A DNA stretch of 37,125 bases, from NCBI GenBank assembly GCA_016928075.1, contig JAFGLJ010000072.1, positions 1-37,125 of the forward strand, read 5' to 3'. Position numbers and translations under genes: made by a program. How positions within the stretch are numbered: the first letter of the stretch is position 1; each line of letters starts with the position of its first letter. The notes below the pieces were generated by a model that ran no database searches, was not told where the DNA came from, and worked only from the letters and a program-made list of their open reading frames with translations. This DNA is from Bacteroidales bacterium (GTDB lineage Bacteria; Bacteroidota; Bacteroidia; Bacteroidales; VadinHA17). Positions 24,693-32,698 of this stretch are shown here, one piece after another.

Positions 24693-25985
24693 GTACACCG
24701 GTATTCCTGCTGCAAGGATGATAACTCCCCATATGATGACGGTATATTCCAGCCCGCTAATGGCCCACAAAGAATACAGTAAAGCGGGAATGGAAATACA
24801 AACAGAAATTATTAGCCCGGATTTTGTTAATGTGTATTTCTTCTTAATATGCATGGCTATCTCTGAAAGGGACGAGAACAGGTAGGGCAGAAGGCAGCTG
24901 AGTGTTGATAGCATTATAATAAATGAAAACATCCCTACCAGTCCCCTGGTGAAATTAATCCCTACAAGGATTGAAGCCAGGACACTGGCAATAATCAGGC
25001 CTGTGACAGGTATACCTTTTTTCGATGTTTTCCTGAACAGGCCCGGGAAGAGTTTATCTTTTGAAGCTGCAAGCGGTATCTGTCCCTGTAATAATATCCA
25101 GCCGTTCAAGGCACCAAAACATGCTATTGATGCCCCTGTGGCTACAAAGATAGAGGCCCATTTACCAAAGGCAATTCCTGCTGCATCGGCAAAAGGAGCA
25201 GCCGAATGTTGTAGGTCTGCCGGCGATATTATACCCATTACTGCAATGGTGCTTGATATATATAATAGGGCAGTGAAGAGCATACCTGCTATGGTAGCAC
25301 GTGGAATGGTACGGGTCGGGTTCACTACTTTATCCGAGGGAATTGTGGCTGATTCCAGTCCAAGGAAAGCCCATAACGTTAAGGCAGCTGTAGTAGTAAC
25401 AGCCTGAAAATCAGGCTTGGTGCTAAGGTTGAAAGGAATAAAATTGCTTTTATCAAAGAATAAAAATCCAAACGAACCCAGCAATACCAGGGGAAGGATC
25501 TTTAAGATGGTTGTGATAAGCTGTGTAACTCCTACCTTTCTTATACTTTTTGTATTAATGTAAGTAAAAAGCCAGATAACAGCGATGGCCACAGCTGCTG
25601 CAAGAACACGGTTTTCCTTTAATACAGGTATAAAAACAGAGAGATACCCAACACCGGCAACTGCAATGGCTGCATTCCCGCACCATATTGAGATCCAGTA
25701 CCCCCATGCAACAAGGAAGCCTGAAAAATTCCCGAAGCCCTCTCTGGCATAGGTATATGGACCACCAGCCTTTTTGATTATCCTGCTGAGCCTTGAAAAA
25801 ACTAGTGCAAGGAAGAGACAGCCGGCAACAGTGTATAGCCAGCCGAAAATACTTATACCTCCATAAACAGCCAGTGCTGCAGGTAACAGGAAGATCCCCG
25901 AGCCTGTCATATTGCCGACAACCAGGGAGGTACTTATCAAAAAACCTATCTTACGCTTTTCTTCTTTCTGTTGAATACCGCTCAT
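24657..25985 (-). CDS. APC-family amino acid / polyamine transporter
   Basis: A 442-residue inner-membrane transporter with about twelve helices. TM1 carries the unwound-helix motif GNMTGSGIFLLP typical of APC carriers such as AdiC/PotE. GPYTYAREGFG and the TM6 region (AFLGLESATIPSDKV) also match the family. It begins 1 bp after the stop of the MttB-like methyltransferase and is surely cotranscribed. That pairing suggests that it imports or exchanges the methylated amine used by the enzyme, although APC carriers more often move amino acids and polyamines. Confidence 0.87.
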   Translation of the reverse strand: MSGIQQKEEKRKIGFLISTSLVVGNMTGSGIFLLPAALAVYGGISIFGWLYTVAGCLFLALVFSRLSRIIKKAGGPYTYAREGFGNFSGFLVAWGYWISIWCGNAAIAVAGVGYLSVFIPVLKENRVLAAAVAIAVIWLFTYINTKSIRKVGVTQLITTILKILPLVLLGSFGFLFFDKSNFIPFNLSTKPDFQAVTTTAALTLWAFLGLESATIPSDKVVNPTRTIPRATIAGMLFTALLYISSTIAVMGIISPADLQHSAAPFADAAGIAFGKWASIFVATGASIACFGALNGWILLQGQIPLAASKDKLFPGLFRKTSKKGIPVTGLIIASVLASILVGINFTRGLVGMFSFIIMLSTLSCLLPYLFSSLSEIAMHIKKKYTLTKSGLIISVCISIPALLYSLWAISGLEYTVIIWGVIILAAGIPVYLISFSAHPPAK

Positions 25986-25986
25986 A

Positions 25987-27420
25987 TTATTTTTGCATGC
26001 CTTTTATAAAAGCTTCTCCTCTTACTGTTATATCCAGTGAATCTTGGGGGATCTTCTGTGGCATCTTACAGATTTGCATGGTTAATTCAATTAGTTCATC
26101 CTCTGCCTTTGGCATATTTTGTCTTTTCCAGCCCTCAACATTTAACGTCTTCCATAATTCTGTTCTATAGGTCTTATCCTGTAATAAGCCAAGAGTCTGT
26201 CCAGAAGTAAAGTAATTTCCCCCGGGTCCGGCTTTTTTTATTTCGTCCAGGTTAACGCATTCATCATCCAGGGTAAATCCACCCGCAAATTTTCTGGCTT
26301 CCCCGATTATATGGCTGGACAGTACGACCATTGCCGGAGAAAAGGCCATGGACTCAAATGTGCCGCCGACAAAGGGAGCACAACCGACTTTACCCAGGCA
26401 GGAGCTCAGGTGGTTTATCCACAGGTTTTCTGATGCAGGAAGATCTGCTCCCCTGCCGTTATTGCTGCCGGATGTACCACAATGCGGTATTTCATAAAAA
26501 TGCATCATCTCGGCACAGGCCAGGTTCAGCAGGTATGAATAGGGAGTGTAATAACTTCCCATAGTGGACATATTAAATGCAGCGGGCAGGCTGCCGAGTA
26601 TTATCTTACTTCCCTCCCTGACCAGCTGGCTGAATACCAGCCCTGCCATTAATTCGGCATTCAGCAGGGCCAGGGTTCCTCCGGGAGTGGCAGGTGAGGT
26701 GCCTCCATACATCGAGTAGTTGGAAAACATAAGGGGAAGATCATAATTAATGGCAGAGATCATCTTATCCGTGGTGGATGCATTTAAAACAAGTGGTGTA
26801 ATAAGATTAACGTAGGGTATGCAGAAAGGCCTGGCGCTTATATTACCATGGACCGAGGAAAGCATCTCAAATACATAATTGATCTTATTTTCTCCCGAAA
26901 TCAACAGAACGAGTGGTTTTTCTGTATTTGCATACATATCGAGGGTGGAATAAAGGTCTGATAATTCAACAGGAACATCAGAAGGGATACCAATAGTGGA
27001 AATCATATCGTAGTTGTCAAGGATATCCCCCATCCTGGTTGAATGCTGCATATGTTTCCTGGTAAATAATTCAAGCCGGTTGCTTTCCGGGTCCTGGTAA
27101 TAAATATTGGTGACACCAATACCGAAATAGGTTTCATTACCCTGTTTTTTCCCCAGGCGGAAGGCAGGTTCGCCGTTTCTTTTGAATATTTCGATGTCTG
27201 ACGGCGCAGTTTTAATGGCATGATTGATCAGCTCAGCACTGATATAAATCATATCGTTCTTAATTCTTACAGCCCCTGATTTACTGAAAATCCTTCGTGC
27301 AGTATCTGATTCCACCCTTATACCTGTTTTTTCCAGAATCTCCACCGAATACCGGTGAACCTGGTTCATCTGCTCGGGACTGAGCAAGTGCAGTCGGGGC
27401 CGTACATTTGAAGGAGCCAT
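25987..27420 (-). CDS. Trimethylamine methyltransferase (MttB) superfamily protein, non-pyrrolysine
   Basis: A 477-residue protein of the MttB superfamily (PF06253). Typical segments are LHLLSPEQMNQVHRYSVEIL near the N-terminus, the central GGTSPATPGGTLALLNAE, and the C-terminal GGNYFTSGQTLGLL. The reading frame is complete without an internal TAG, so it lacks the pyrrolysine of true MttB and belongs with relatives such as MtgB, MtpB or MtcB, which demethylate quaternary amines with a corrinoid protein. No corrinoid protein, activase or second methyltransferase is encoded in the window, and the substrate is unknown. It leads a two-gene operon with the APC transporter. Confidence 0.85.
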   Translation of the reverse strand: MAPSNVRPRLHLLSPEQMNQVHRYSVEILEKTGIRVESDTARRIFSKSGAVRIKNDMIYISAELINHAIKTAPSDIEIFKRNGEPAFRLGKKQGNETYFGIGVTNIYYQDPESNRLELFTRKHMQHSTRMGDILDNYDMISTIGIPSDVPVELSDLYSTLDMYANTEKPLVLLISGENKINYVFEMLSSVHGNISARPFCIPYVNLITPLVLNASTTDKMISAINYDLPLMFSNYSMYGGTSPATPGGTLALLNAELMAGLVFSQLVREGSKIILGSLPAAFNMSTMGSYYTPYSYLLNLACAEMMHFYEIPHCGTSGSNNGRGADLPASENLWINHLSSCLGKVGCAPFVGGTFESMAFSPAMVVLSSHIIGEARKFAGGFTLDDECVNLDEIKKAGPGGNYFTSGQTLGLLQDKTYRTELWKTLNVEGWKRQNMPKAEDELIELTMQICKMPQKIPQDSLDITVRGEAFIKGMQK

Positions 27421-27500
27421 AGATTATTTTTTTATAATCAGTTCATGCTAAGCTACTAAATATCCCGGTTATATCGATTATCTATGGTTTATAAGTCAGT

Positions 27501-27660
27501 GTTCCCCATTTTTACTGGGTCAGGGGGATGTCATAAGTTCCCCCTTTGAAGGGGGTAAGGGGGATGTCATAAGTTCCCCCTTTGAAGGGGGTTAGGGGGA
27601 TGTCATAAGTTCCCCCTTTGAAGGGGGTTAGGGGGATGTTAAAGGTTCCCCATTTTAACC
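27501..27660. repeat. 36-bp tandem repeat array, about 4.4 units
   Basis: Units start at 27501, 27537, 27573 and 27609, each exactly 36 bp, followed by a partial unit at 27645-27660. The core of units 1-3 is the palindrome CCCCCTTTGAAGGGGG followed by a G-rich stretch and ATGTCATAA. The first unit is diverged, and the fourth copy changes at its end. A loose 20-bp piece of the unit returns at 27711-27730 after about 50 bp of unrelated sequence. There are no spacers, so this is not a CRISPR. The minus-strand frame through it (PLTPFKGGTYDI per unit) is a by-product of the repeat. Confidence 0.9.
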
Positions 27661-28053
27661 GAAGACCGACTGTTAAGGAGGTATGAGCTCGGCGACCAGC
27701 GGGAGCCAACGGGGTAAGGGGGATGTCATATTAACAATATTGGAATAATGAAATAATGCCTAACCGCCGCCAGACATGGAATAGTTACTTTATTAGCACA
27801 ACATGGATTTTGATTCAGACCATGTGCAAACACCGCCTTGTCTTTTGACCTCTTCAGTACTTTTAATAAAAGACTGCGTCCACCTTCTTCATTAAGCTCA
27901 TCAACCGCACGGAGAGCCGACTGAGGGATGTTGACTGAAAAACTTCTTCTCGGCTTTTCAACTTGCTTGTTAGCAGATTACTCGTCACTTCTCTGTTGCG
28001 ACCTGTGATCCTGTTATCGGGAACCAATCAATAAAATACTTATTTTGGAGACT

Positions 28054-28105
28054 GTCCCGAAAAAGCATTGCTTTTTCGAGGATCCTCGAAGCAGAGATTC
28101 GGGAC
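28054..28105. repeat. Nested palindromic element (three hairpins)
   Basis: Outer arms GTCCCGAA (28054-28061) and TTCGGGAC (28098-28105) enclose two perfect hairpins: CGAAAAAGC-ATT-GCTTTTTCG (28058-28078) and the 16-bp palindrome TTCGAGGATCCTCGAA (28075-28090). The arms partly overlap, so alternative structures are possible. The design resembles REP/BIME-like intergenic repeats. Confidence 0.65.
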
Positions 28106-28234
28106 GGACTGCCGACTGCAGACTTTGCGAGAGCGGAGTGCTCGTCAGGCTTCGCCTTTGTCTGGATGGGGTTTCCGGTTACGAACCGGGACGGGAACGG
28201 GTACCGGTTCATTTATCCCGGGCAGCAGGAGCCC

Positions 28235-28257
28235 CTCGAGTAGGCGCTCGAGTTTTT
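28235..28257 (+). terminator. Terminator-like hairpin with T-run, no gene upstream
   Basis: CTCGAG, loop TAGGCG, CTCGAG, then five T. It has the form of an intrinsic terminator on the plus strand, but no plus-strand gene ends nearby. It may end an unrecognised small transcript or simply be part of the palindrome cluster. Confidence 0.3.
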
Positions 28258-28649
28258 CCTTTAACCTGTTGTATTTCATTCCTGCTTTCATAATAGTACC
28301 GGGTTTTTATATAAACAATTCCAGCAGCGAATGGTTCGAAGGTTACACGAAACCTCAAACCCTCAAACTCCCAAACTTTCAAACCTGCATGCCGCAGGCA
28401 GGCTTTCAAACCTGTTCATGTACTGGTAATAAGTTACATATATTTTTTAATATGGTCAAAACATAAATTACAGCATATTTAAAGAGGCCTGATTCTTCAA
28501 TGTTGAAAACCAAATTTACCTTACGGTTACCTTATAAAGCTTTGAATCTATCTAATATTATCCTTAAATTTCTTAAATTGTAGGTTTCAAGCATTTATAT
28601 CTGGAATTTCAGAAGAATAAGCATAACCATCAATATTAAAACCAAAACT

Positions 28650-29930
28650 ATGAAGCGAAGAAGATTTCTTGAATATTTTACCGCGGCATCAGCTATGTCG
28701 GTGATAAGCCTGAACAGGCTTAATGCTGAGATTTATACTGGCATTGATGACTTAAACTATCAATATCCTCAGGATTCCCCTGATGGCAAATACTGGGATG
28801 CTCTCAGGAAACACTTTCTGTTTGAAGATGATTATATTATGATGAATAACGGGACCCTTGGACCAATGCCCGAACCTGTCTATAACGAGTTGATTAAATA
28901 CTTCAAGATGCAGGTTACCAACCCTTACGATTGTTATAATTATTTTCCCTCATTAAAAAATGAGGTACACCAGAAGCTCGCTGATTTTATAGGTGCATCA
29001 AGGGATGAGGTGGCGATAAACAGGAACACTACCGAAGGGATGAATATCATTGCAGGGGGTACGAACCTCGAGGAAGGAGATGAAGTCCTGATAAGCAGCC
29101 TTGAACATCCGGGCGGATATTATCCCTGGAAAATGAGAGAAAAAAGATCCGGTATAAAAGTCATTGAAGTCCCTTTAAATTCACCTCCAAAGAATAAAGA
29201 GGAAATCATTAATTCTTTCAGGGAAAGAATTAACGATAAAACAAAGGTAATCAGTGTTAGTCATACCGTTTATATCAACGGCCTGATATTCCCTCTGAAG
29301 GAATTGAGTGAGATGGCCCATAAAAACGACATACTGGTTGCTGCTGACAGTGCACATGGTTTTGGTATGCTGAACCTGAATATGCATGACCTGGGTATAG
29401 ACCTGTGGGCGTCCAGCCCATATAAGTGGAGCGGGGCTCCCACCGGTTGTGGTATACTGTTTGTAAGCAAAAAGGCACAGGACAGGATCTGGCCTGTAAT
29501 AGCCTCTTCAGGCTGGGATAATATGGATTCGGCTTCCAGGTTTGAAACACTTGGCCAGAGAGCAGATCCCCTGGTATTTGCACTAAAAGAGGCCATGAAC
29601 TTCCAGAACAGGATAGGCAGGGACAGGATTGAAAGGAGAATTAAATCGCTGGCCCTATACCTGAAGGAAGGCCTCTCAGAAATTGATGGTGTCAGGTTGC
29701 ACACATCGATGGATACTGAAATTAGTGCAGGGCTAACTGCCTTTTCGCTTAAAGGAGTGGAACCCGGACATATCGTAAATTATCTTCTTGAAAGATACAA
29801 TCTTGTAGTACGTACAATAGGGAGAGATCGTGATAACACCAGGGGAGTAAGGGTATCAACAAATATCTTTGTCAGCAAAGAGCATGTAGATATGGTAATC
29901 GAAGGTGTAAAACACCTTGCATCAGGGTAG
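28650..29930 (+). CDS. Class V aminotransferase with Tat-type signal (isopenicillin N epimerase-like)
   Basis: A 426-residue PLP enzyme of fold type I. The N-terminus MKRRRFLEYFTAASAMS fits a twin-arginine signal (RRxFL followed by a hydrophobic stretch), which would send a folded cofactor-bound enzyme to the periplasm. PLP contacts are visible: Asp233 and His236 in AADSAHGFG, Schiff-base Lys259 in SSPYKW, and NRNTTEGMN. The family includes CefD-type epimerases, cysteine desulfurases and related lyases. The substrate is unknown. Monocistronic. Confidence 0.84.
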   Translation: MKRRRFLEYFTAASAMSVISLNRLNAEIYTGIDDLNYQYPQDSPDGKYWDALRKHFLFEDDYIMMNNGTLGPMPEPVYNELIKYFKMQVTNPYDCYNYFPSLKNEVHQKLADFIGASRDEVAINRNTTEGMNIIAGGTNLEEGDEVLISSLEHPGGYYPWKMREKRSGIKVIEVPLNSPPKNKEEIINSFRERINDKTKVISVSHTVYINGLIFPLKELSEMAHKNDILVAADSAHGFGMLNLNMHDLGIDLWASSPYKWSGAPTGCGILFVSKKAQDRIWPVIASSGWDNMDSASRFETLGQRADPLVFALKEAMNFQNRIGRDRIERRIKSLALYLKEGLSEIDGVRLHTSMDTEISAGLTAFSLKGVEPGHIVNYLLERYNLVVRTIGRDRDNTRGVRVSTNIFVSKEHVDMVIEGVKHLASG

Positions 29931-30120
29931 AAATCAAAGTAGATTTGTATTTGTCGCGAAGCATTGGTTCATGCAGAGTACGAGCCAATCCTGCGGAGTG
30001 CTCCCCCGAGTCCTCGGGGTCGCGATCCGGTGGTGGGAAACCAATCAACAAAATCCTCCGGGCCTATGGCCCTGGAGTCTTATTATTTACATACTCACCG
30101 GAACAAGTTCCGTTCGTATG

Positions 30121-30157
30121 AAAATAATAATCCTCCACCACTACGTAGAGGAGGATT
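30121..30157 (-). terminator. Intrinsic terminator downstream of tRNA-Cys
   Basis: Arms AATCCTCC (30129-30136) and GGAGGATT (30150-30157) form an 8-bp stem with an inner CTACGTAG palindrome in the loop. Read on the minus strand, the stem is followed by ATTATTTT. It lies 6 bp beyond the tRNA 3' end on the same strand, the right place to end that transcript. Confidence 0.6.
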
Positions 30158-30163
30158 TTGTTG

Positions 30164-30234
30164 AGGTCGGTGGCGGATTTGAACCGCCGTACCCGGTTTT
30201 GCAGACCGGTGCCTAGCCACTCGGCCAACCGACC
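30164..30234 (-). tRNA. tRNA-Cys (anticodon GCA)
   Basis: A 71-nucleotide cloverleaf on the minus strand. The acceptor stem GGTCGGT pairs fully with ACCGACC, the discriminator is U as expected for cysteine, the D stem is GCC/GGC, and the anticodon arm is CCGGT-CTGCAAA-ACCGG with anticodon GCA. The T arm is GGCGG-TTCAAAT-CCGCC. CCA is not encoded. A hairpin terminator follows and a TATATTTG element precedes it. Confidence 0.95.
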
Positions 30235-30301
30235 CTGTCCGCCGAAGCTTTCTCTGACCACCGTAGGCTTGCCGAAGTTGGTAGCGAAGAACTAGCGACT
30301 G

Positions 30302-30309
30302 CAAATATA
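30302..30309 (-). promoter_or_regulatory. Putative -7 element for tRNA-Cys
   Basis: On the minus strand this reads TATATTTG, a full match to the Bacteroidota TAnnTTTG -7 box, and it lies about 65 bp before the tRNA 5' end. It abuts the stop codon of the upstream peptidase gene. The nearest TTTG is 26 bp upstream, longer than the usual spacing, so the -33 element is unclear. Confidence 0.4.
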
Positions 30310-31521
30310 CTAATTTTTAATGACTATCTTCCATTCAAACCAGCGCTGAAGTTTATCAAGATCTCTCCTGACAAGGTCCAGTGGATGGGGGTCATCATTA
30401 CCGGAGAAGGCATGTTTGACTGCTTCGTCATAAACATGTGCCTTCACTGTATATTCGCCTGGTTCTGTAATAATATCACCAGATGATAGTGAAGGTCCGC
30501 CGTTTTCAAGAATCAGACTGTCGTTTACGTACCAGTCTACGTGCAATACCTCCGGATCTATCACTTTAACCCATATTTTCTCAGGATTAATATGAGTCTT
30601 GCTGGTATCCATAGCATCATCAACAGGGTTTACTATATCATAAATATCAAGGATTATTTTCTCGCGGCAGATGGCATTAAATGAAGCAGGTCTCCTGTCG
30701 CTGGTCCATCCCATCTTACTGTTTTTACTCGGTCGGTAGGCACCCTCGCTTGCATATATGGCACCTTCGTACACGTCCATTTTTCCCAGGATAGTATCAT
30801 TATCAACATACCCAATCCAGTGCGACCACTTGGCCCCTGTTGAATCAGCTGTAACATTTACATGCCGTGGTTCATCACGCTCGTATTTACCCCTTCCGTA
30901 ATATTCGTCTGCCAGTCCAAAGAACCCATGGCCTGCTTCATGCAGGGCAATTTCCCGGCCGAAGTTATAGGAGAAGACCACATACCTGCCTCCTGAATTA
31001 TGATAACCCGGGTTGTTTAATACAACAAAAGACCAGTCGAATTTTTCAATTCCCACTTTTTCAGCAGCCTCACTGAAAAGCTGCCGGGCGAGCCTGTGGT
31101 CAACCCAGCCCAGCCGGTCTTCATCGCGTGTTCCACCAAGGGAATTGTTCACAACTTCTGTTTTGGGTTCACCATGACGGGGAGCGACACTTATTCCGGA
31201 TTCGGAACTTATGAGGTCAATACGGTAAATATTAATGAAATTTTTATACCGTGGCAAGGGCCTTACCGATAGCCCCGGACTGGTTAAATAGGTTACTGAC
31301 GACTCAACATGTCCGGGGAAAGTTGATATATCTTCCGCGGTATACCCGTCAGAGGCATATACAAGTTTCACCCTGTTTGAATCAGTCCCAGTGTGCTGCA
31401 GGCTGATTATTTTAAAGTCGAATTCCTTTTCCGTAATGGTTTCAGTGACTCTTTCCTGTGCAGCTGCATAAATTACCGAAAGGCACATAGTCAAAGCAAT
31501 AATTTCAAATCTTCTCTTCAT
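30310..31521 (-). CDS. Secreted M64-family metallopeptidase (IgA peptidase M64)
   Basis: I place the start at 31521 (MKRRFEIIA...), giving 403 residues, because this creates a clean signal peptide ending AAAQ; the frame is open 39 codons further upstream but that extension has no signal-like character. The zinc site is HEAGHGFFGLADEY, with His194, Glu195 and His198 in this numbering. The N-terminal about 90 residues match the M64 N-terminal domain and KLVYASDGYT starts the catalytic domain. The family includes the IgA protease of Clostridium ramosum, but most Bacteroidota members have unknown substrates. Exported; followed by tRNA-Cys on the same strand. Confidence 0.87.
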   Translation of the reverse strand: MKRRFEIIALTMCLSVIYAAAQERVTETITEKEFDFKIISLQHTGTDSNRVKLVYASDGYTAEDISTFPGHVESSVTYLTSPGLSVRPLPRYKNFINIYRIDLISSESGISVAPRHGEPKTEVVNNSLGGTRDEDRLGWVDHRLARQLFSEAAEKVGIEKFDWSFVVLNNPGYHNSGGRYVVFSYNFGREIALHEAGHGFFGLADEYYGRGKYERDEPRHVNVTADSTGAKWSHWIGYVDNDTILGKMDVYEGAIYASEGAYRPSKNSKMGWTSDRRPASFNAICREKIILDIYDIVNPVDDAMDTSKTHINPEKIWVKVIDPEVLHVDWYVNDSLILENGGPSLSSGDIITEPGEYTVKAHVYDEAVKHAFSGNDDPHPLDLVRRDLDKLQRWFEWKIVIKN

Positions 31522-31700
31522 AATCTTTGATTTATATTGGATATCTGCATACTGCAAAATTATGAATAATGATCTATCATAAGGCCTTAAATAGCTATAA
31601 AAGCATGCCTGGAAGTACAGATGAACATGTAGTCTCAATTCTTGTTAATCAGGTAAAGAGATTATATTATAGGAAAATAACGTAGTATTTATTAAGCAGT

Positions 31701-32627
31701 ATGAGTAAAGAAAAATGGGATAAAAAAGATATACCTGATCTCTCAGGTAAGGTAATAATAGTAACCGGCGGCAACAGTGGCCTTGGTTATGAATCGGTTA
31801 AAGCATTTGCAGAAAAGGGAGCTGAAGTTATTCTGGCATCAAGGTCAAGAAGAAAGGGGGAAGAGGCGAAGTCAGGGATAATGAAGGAAGTTCCTGATGC
31901 AAAAATTACAGTAATGAGGCTAGATATGGTTGACCTCGACTGTGTGAAAACTTTCAGTGAGGAGTTTAAAAAGAGATACAAAAGACTTGATATAGTGATG
32001 AATAATGCAGGTATCATGACAACACCTTATTTCAGGACCAAGGATGGTTTTGAAGGACAGATGAGTACCAACCACCTCGGGCATTTTGCATTAACGGCCG
32101 GCCTTATGGATTTAATAAAGAGCACAAAAGGATCAAGGGTGGTTAATGTAAGCAGCAATGCCCATAAGGCAGGCAAAATGGATTTTGACAACCTCCTTTT
32201 CGAGGATGGCAGGGATTACAGACCGATGAAGGCATACGGGCGATCAAAATTATCCAATCTCCTTTTCACTTATGAATTACAGAGGCGTTTTGAGGCTGCA
32301 GGCATTGATGCCATTGCCGTTGCAGCTCACCCCGGTTTTTCTGAGACCAACCTGGTGCGTTATATTGATAAAAAATTCTTTTATAAAGTATTAAGCCCCG
32401 TGATATCCCTTATGGCACAGAGTGCCGCCATGGGCGCCCTGCCACAGATAAGGGCCGCTGTAGACCCCATGGTGAAAGGAGGAGAGTATTACGGACCGTC
32501 AGGATTTGCAGAGATGAAAGGCCACCCGGTAAGAGTCAGTTCCAACGGTGTTTCGCATAACAGGGAAGCAGCCAGGAAGCTGTGGGAGGCGTCGGAGAAG
32601 CTCACGGGAGTGAGGATGAGGGTTTGA
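31701..32627 (+). CDS. Short-chain dehydrogenase/reductase (retinol dehydrogenase-like)
   Basis: A 308-residue classical SDR. The dinucleotide-binding motif is TGGNSGLG (about residues 22-29), followed by NNAG, the catalytic serine in NVSSNAH, and the YGRSK motif (YxxxK). SRSRRKG after the second strand supplies basic residues that favour NADP(H), an inference. The C-terminal part (AAVDPMVKGGEYYGPSGFAEMKG) is typical of the retinol dehydrogenase/WW-domain oxidoreductase-like group. Cytoplasmic, monocistronic; substrate unknown. Confidence 0.87.
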   Translation: MSKEKWDKKDIPDLSGKVIIVTGGNSGLGYESVKAFAEKGAEVILASRSRRKGEEAKSGIMKEVPDAKITVMRLDMVDLDCVKTFSEEFKKRYKRLDIVMNNAGIMTTPYFRTKDGFEGQMSTNHLGHFALTAGLMDLIKSTKGSRVVNVSSNAHKAGKMDFDNLLFEDGRDYRPMKAYGRSKLSNLLFTYELQRRFEAAGIDAIAVAAHPGFSETNLVRYIDKKFFYKVLSPVISLMAQSAAMGALPQIRAAVDPMVKGGEYYGPSGFAEMKGHPVRVSSNGVSHNREAARKLWEASEKLTGVRMRV

Positions 32628-32638
32628 TATAAGATTGA

Positions 32639-32686
32639 AGATTGCCTTAAGGCGAGCTCGAATCACTCGTTTGCCCTTGGCAATCT
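32639..32686. repeat. Hairpin after the SDR gene
   Basis: Perfect arms AGATTGCC (32639-32646) and GGCAATCT (32679-32686) enclose a 32-bp loop with smaller CGAG/CTCG pairings. It begins 12 bp after the SDR stop and ends 12 bp before the 21-bp inverted repeat. No T-run follows, so a transcript-end stabiliser is more likely than an intrinsic terminator. Confidence 0.5.
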
Positions 32687-32698
32687 CGTGGTTCTCGG

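Larger units (their letters stand above)
27661..28649. other. Gene-poor intergenic region rich in palindromes
   Basis: No convincing gene in about 990 bp. A minus-strand frame stays open for 83 codons (27729-27977) but has no ATG; it may be a gene remnant. Palindromes cluster between 28050 and 28260, and a C/A-rich stretch around 28350-28415 repeats CAAAC and TTTCAAACC with the small hairpin CCTGCATGCCGCAGG. The last 200 bp are A+T-rich and should hold the promoter of the aminotransferase gene. Confidence 0.65.

Noticed and set aside
25987..27420. Pyrrolysine-containing MttB
   Set aside because: The frame is complete without an in-frame TAG, so it belongs to the non-pyrrolysine branch.
27501..27660. 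Possible CRISPR array (36-bp repeat length is typical)
   Set aside because: The units are directly adjacent with no spacers, and no cas gene is present.
27512..27709. 65-codon minus-strand frame through the tandem repeats
   Set aside because: Its sequence is the repeated 12-codon translation of the DNA repeat (PLTPFKGGTYDI), a by-product of a G/C-run palindrome.
27677..27745. Small frame MSSATSGSQRGK... preceded by AAGGAGG
   Set aside because: Only about 21 codons, the ribosome-binding site is one base from the ATG, and the frame runs into repeat sequence.
28045..28466. Plus-strand frames of 82 and 132 codons in the palindrome region
   Set aside because: They translate palindromes and low-complexity CAAAC/TTTCAAACC sequence, with no domain-like character.
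29917..30304. Frames of 65-99 codons over the tRNA region
   Set aside because: They translate the tRNA gene and its flanking palindromes.
31522..31638. Upstream 39-codon extension of the M64 peptidase
   Set aside because: The downstream ATG gives a normal signal peptide; the extension would bury it and has no family resemblance.
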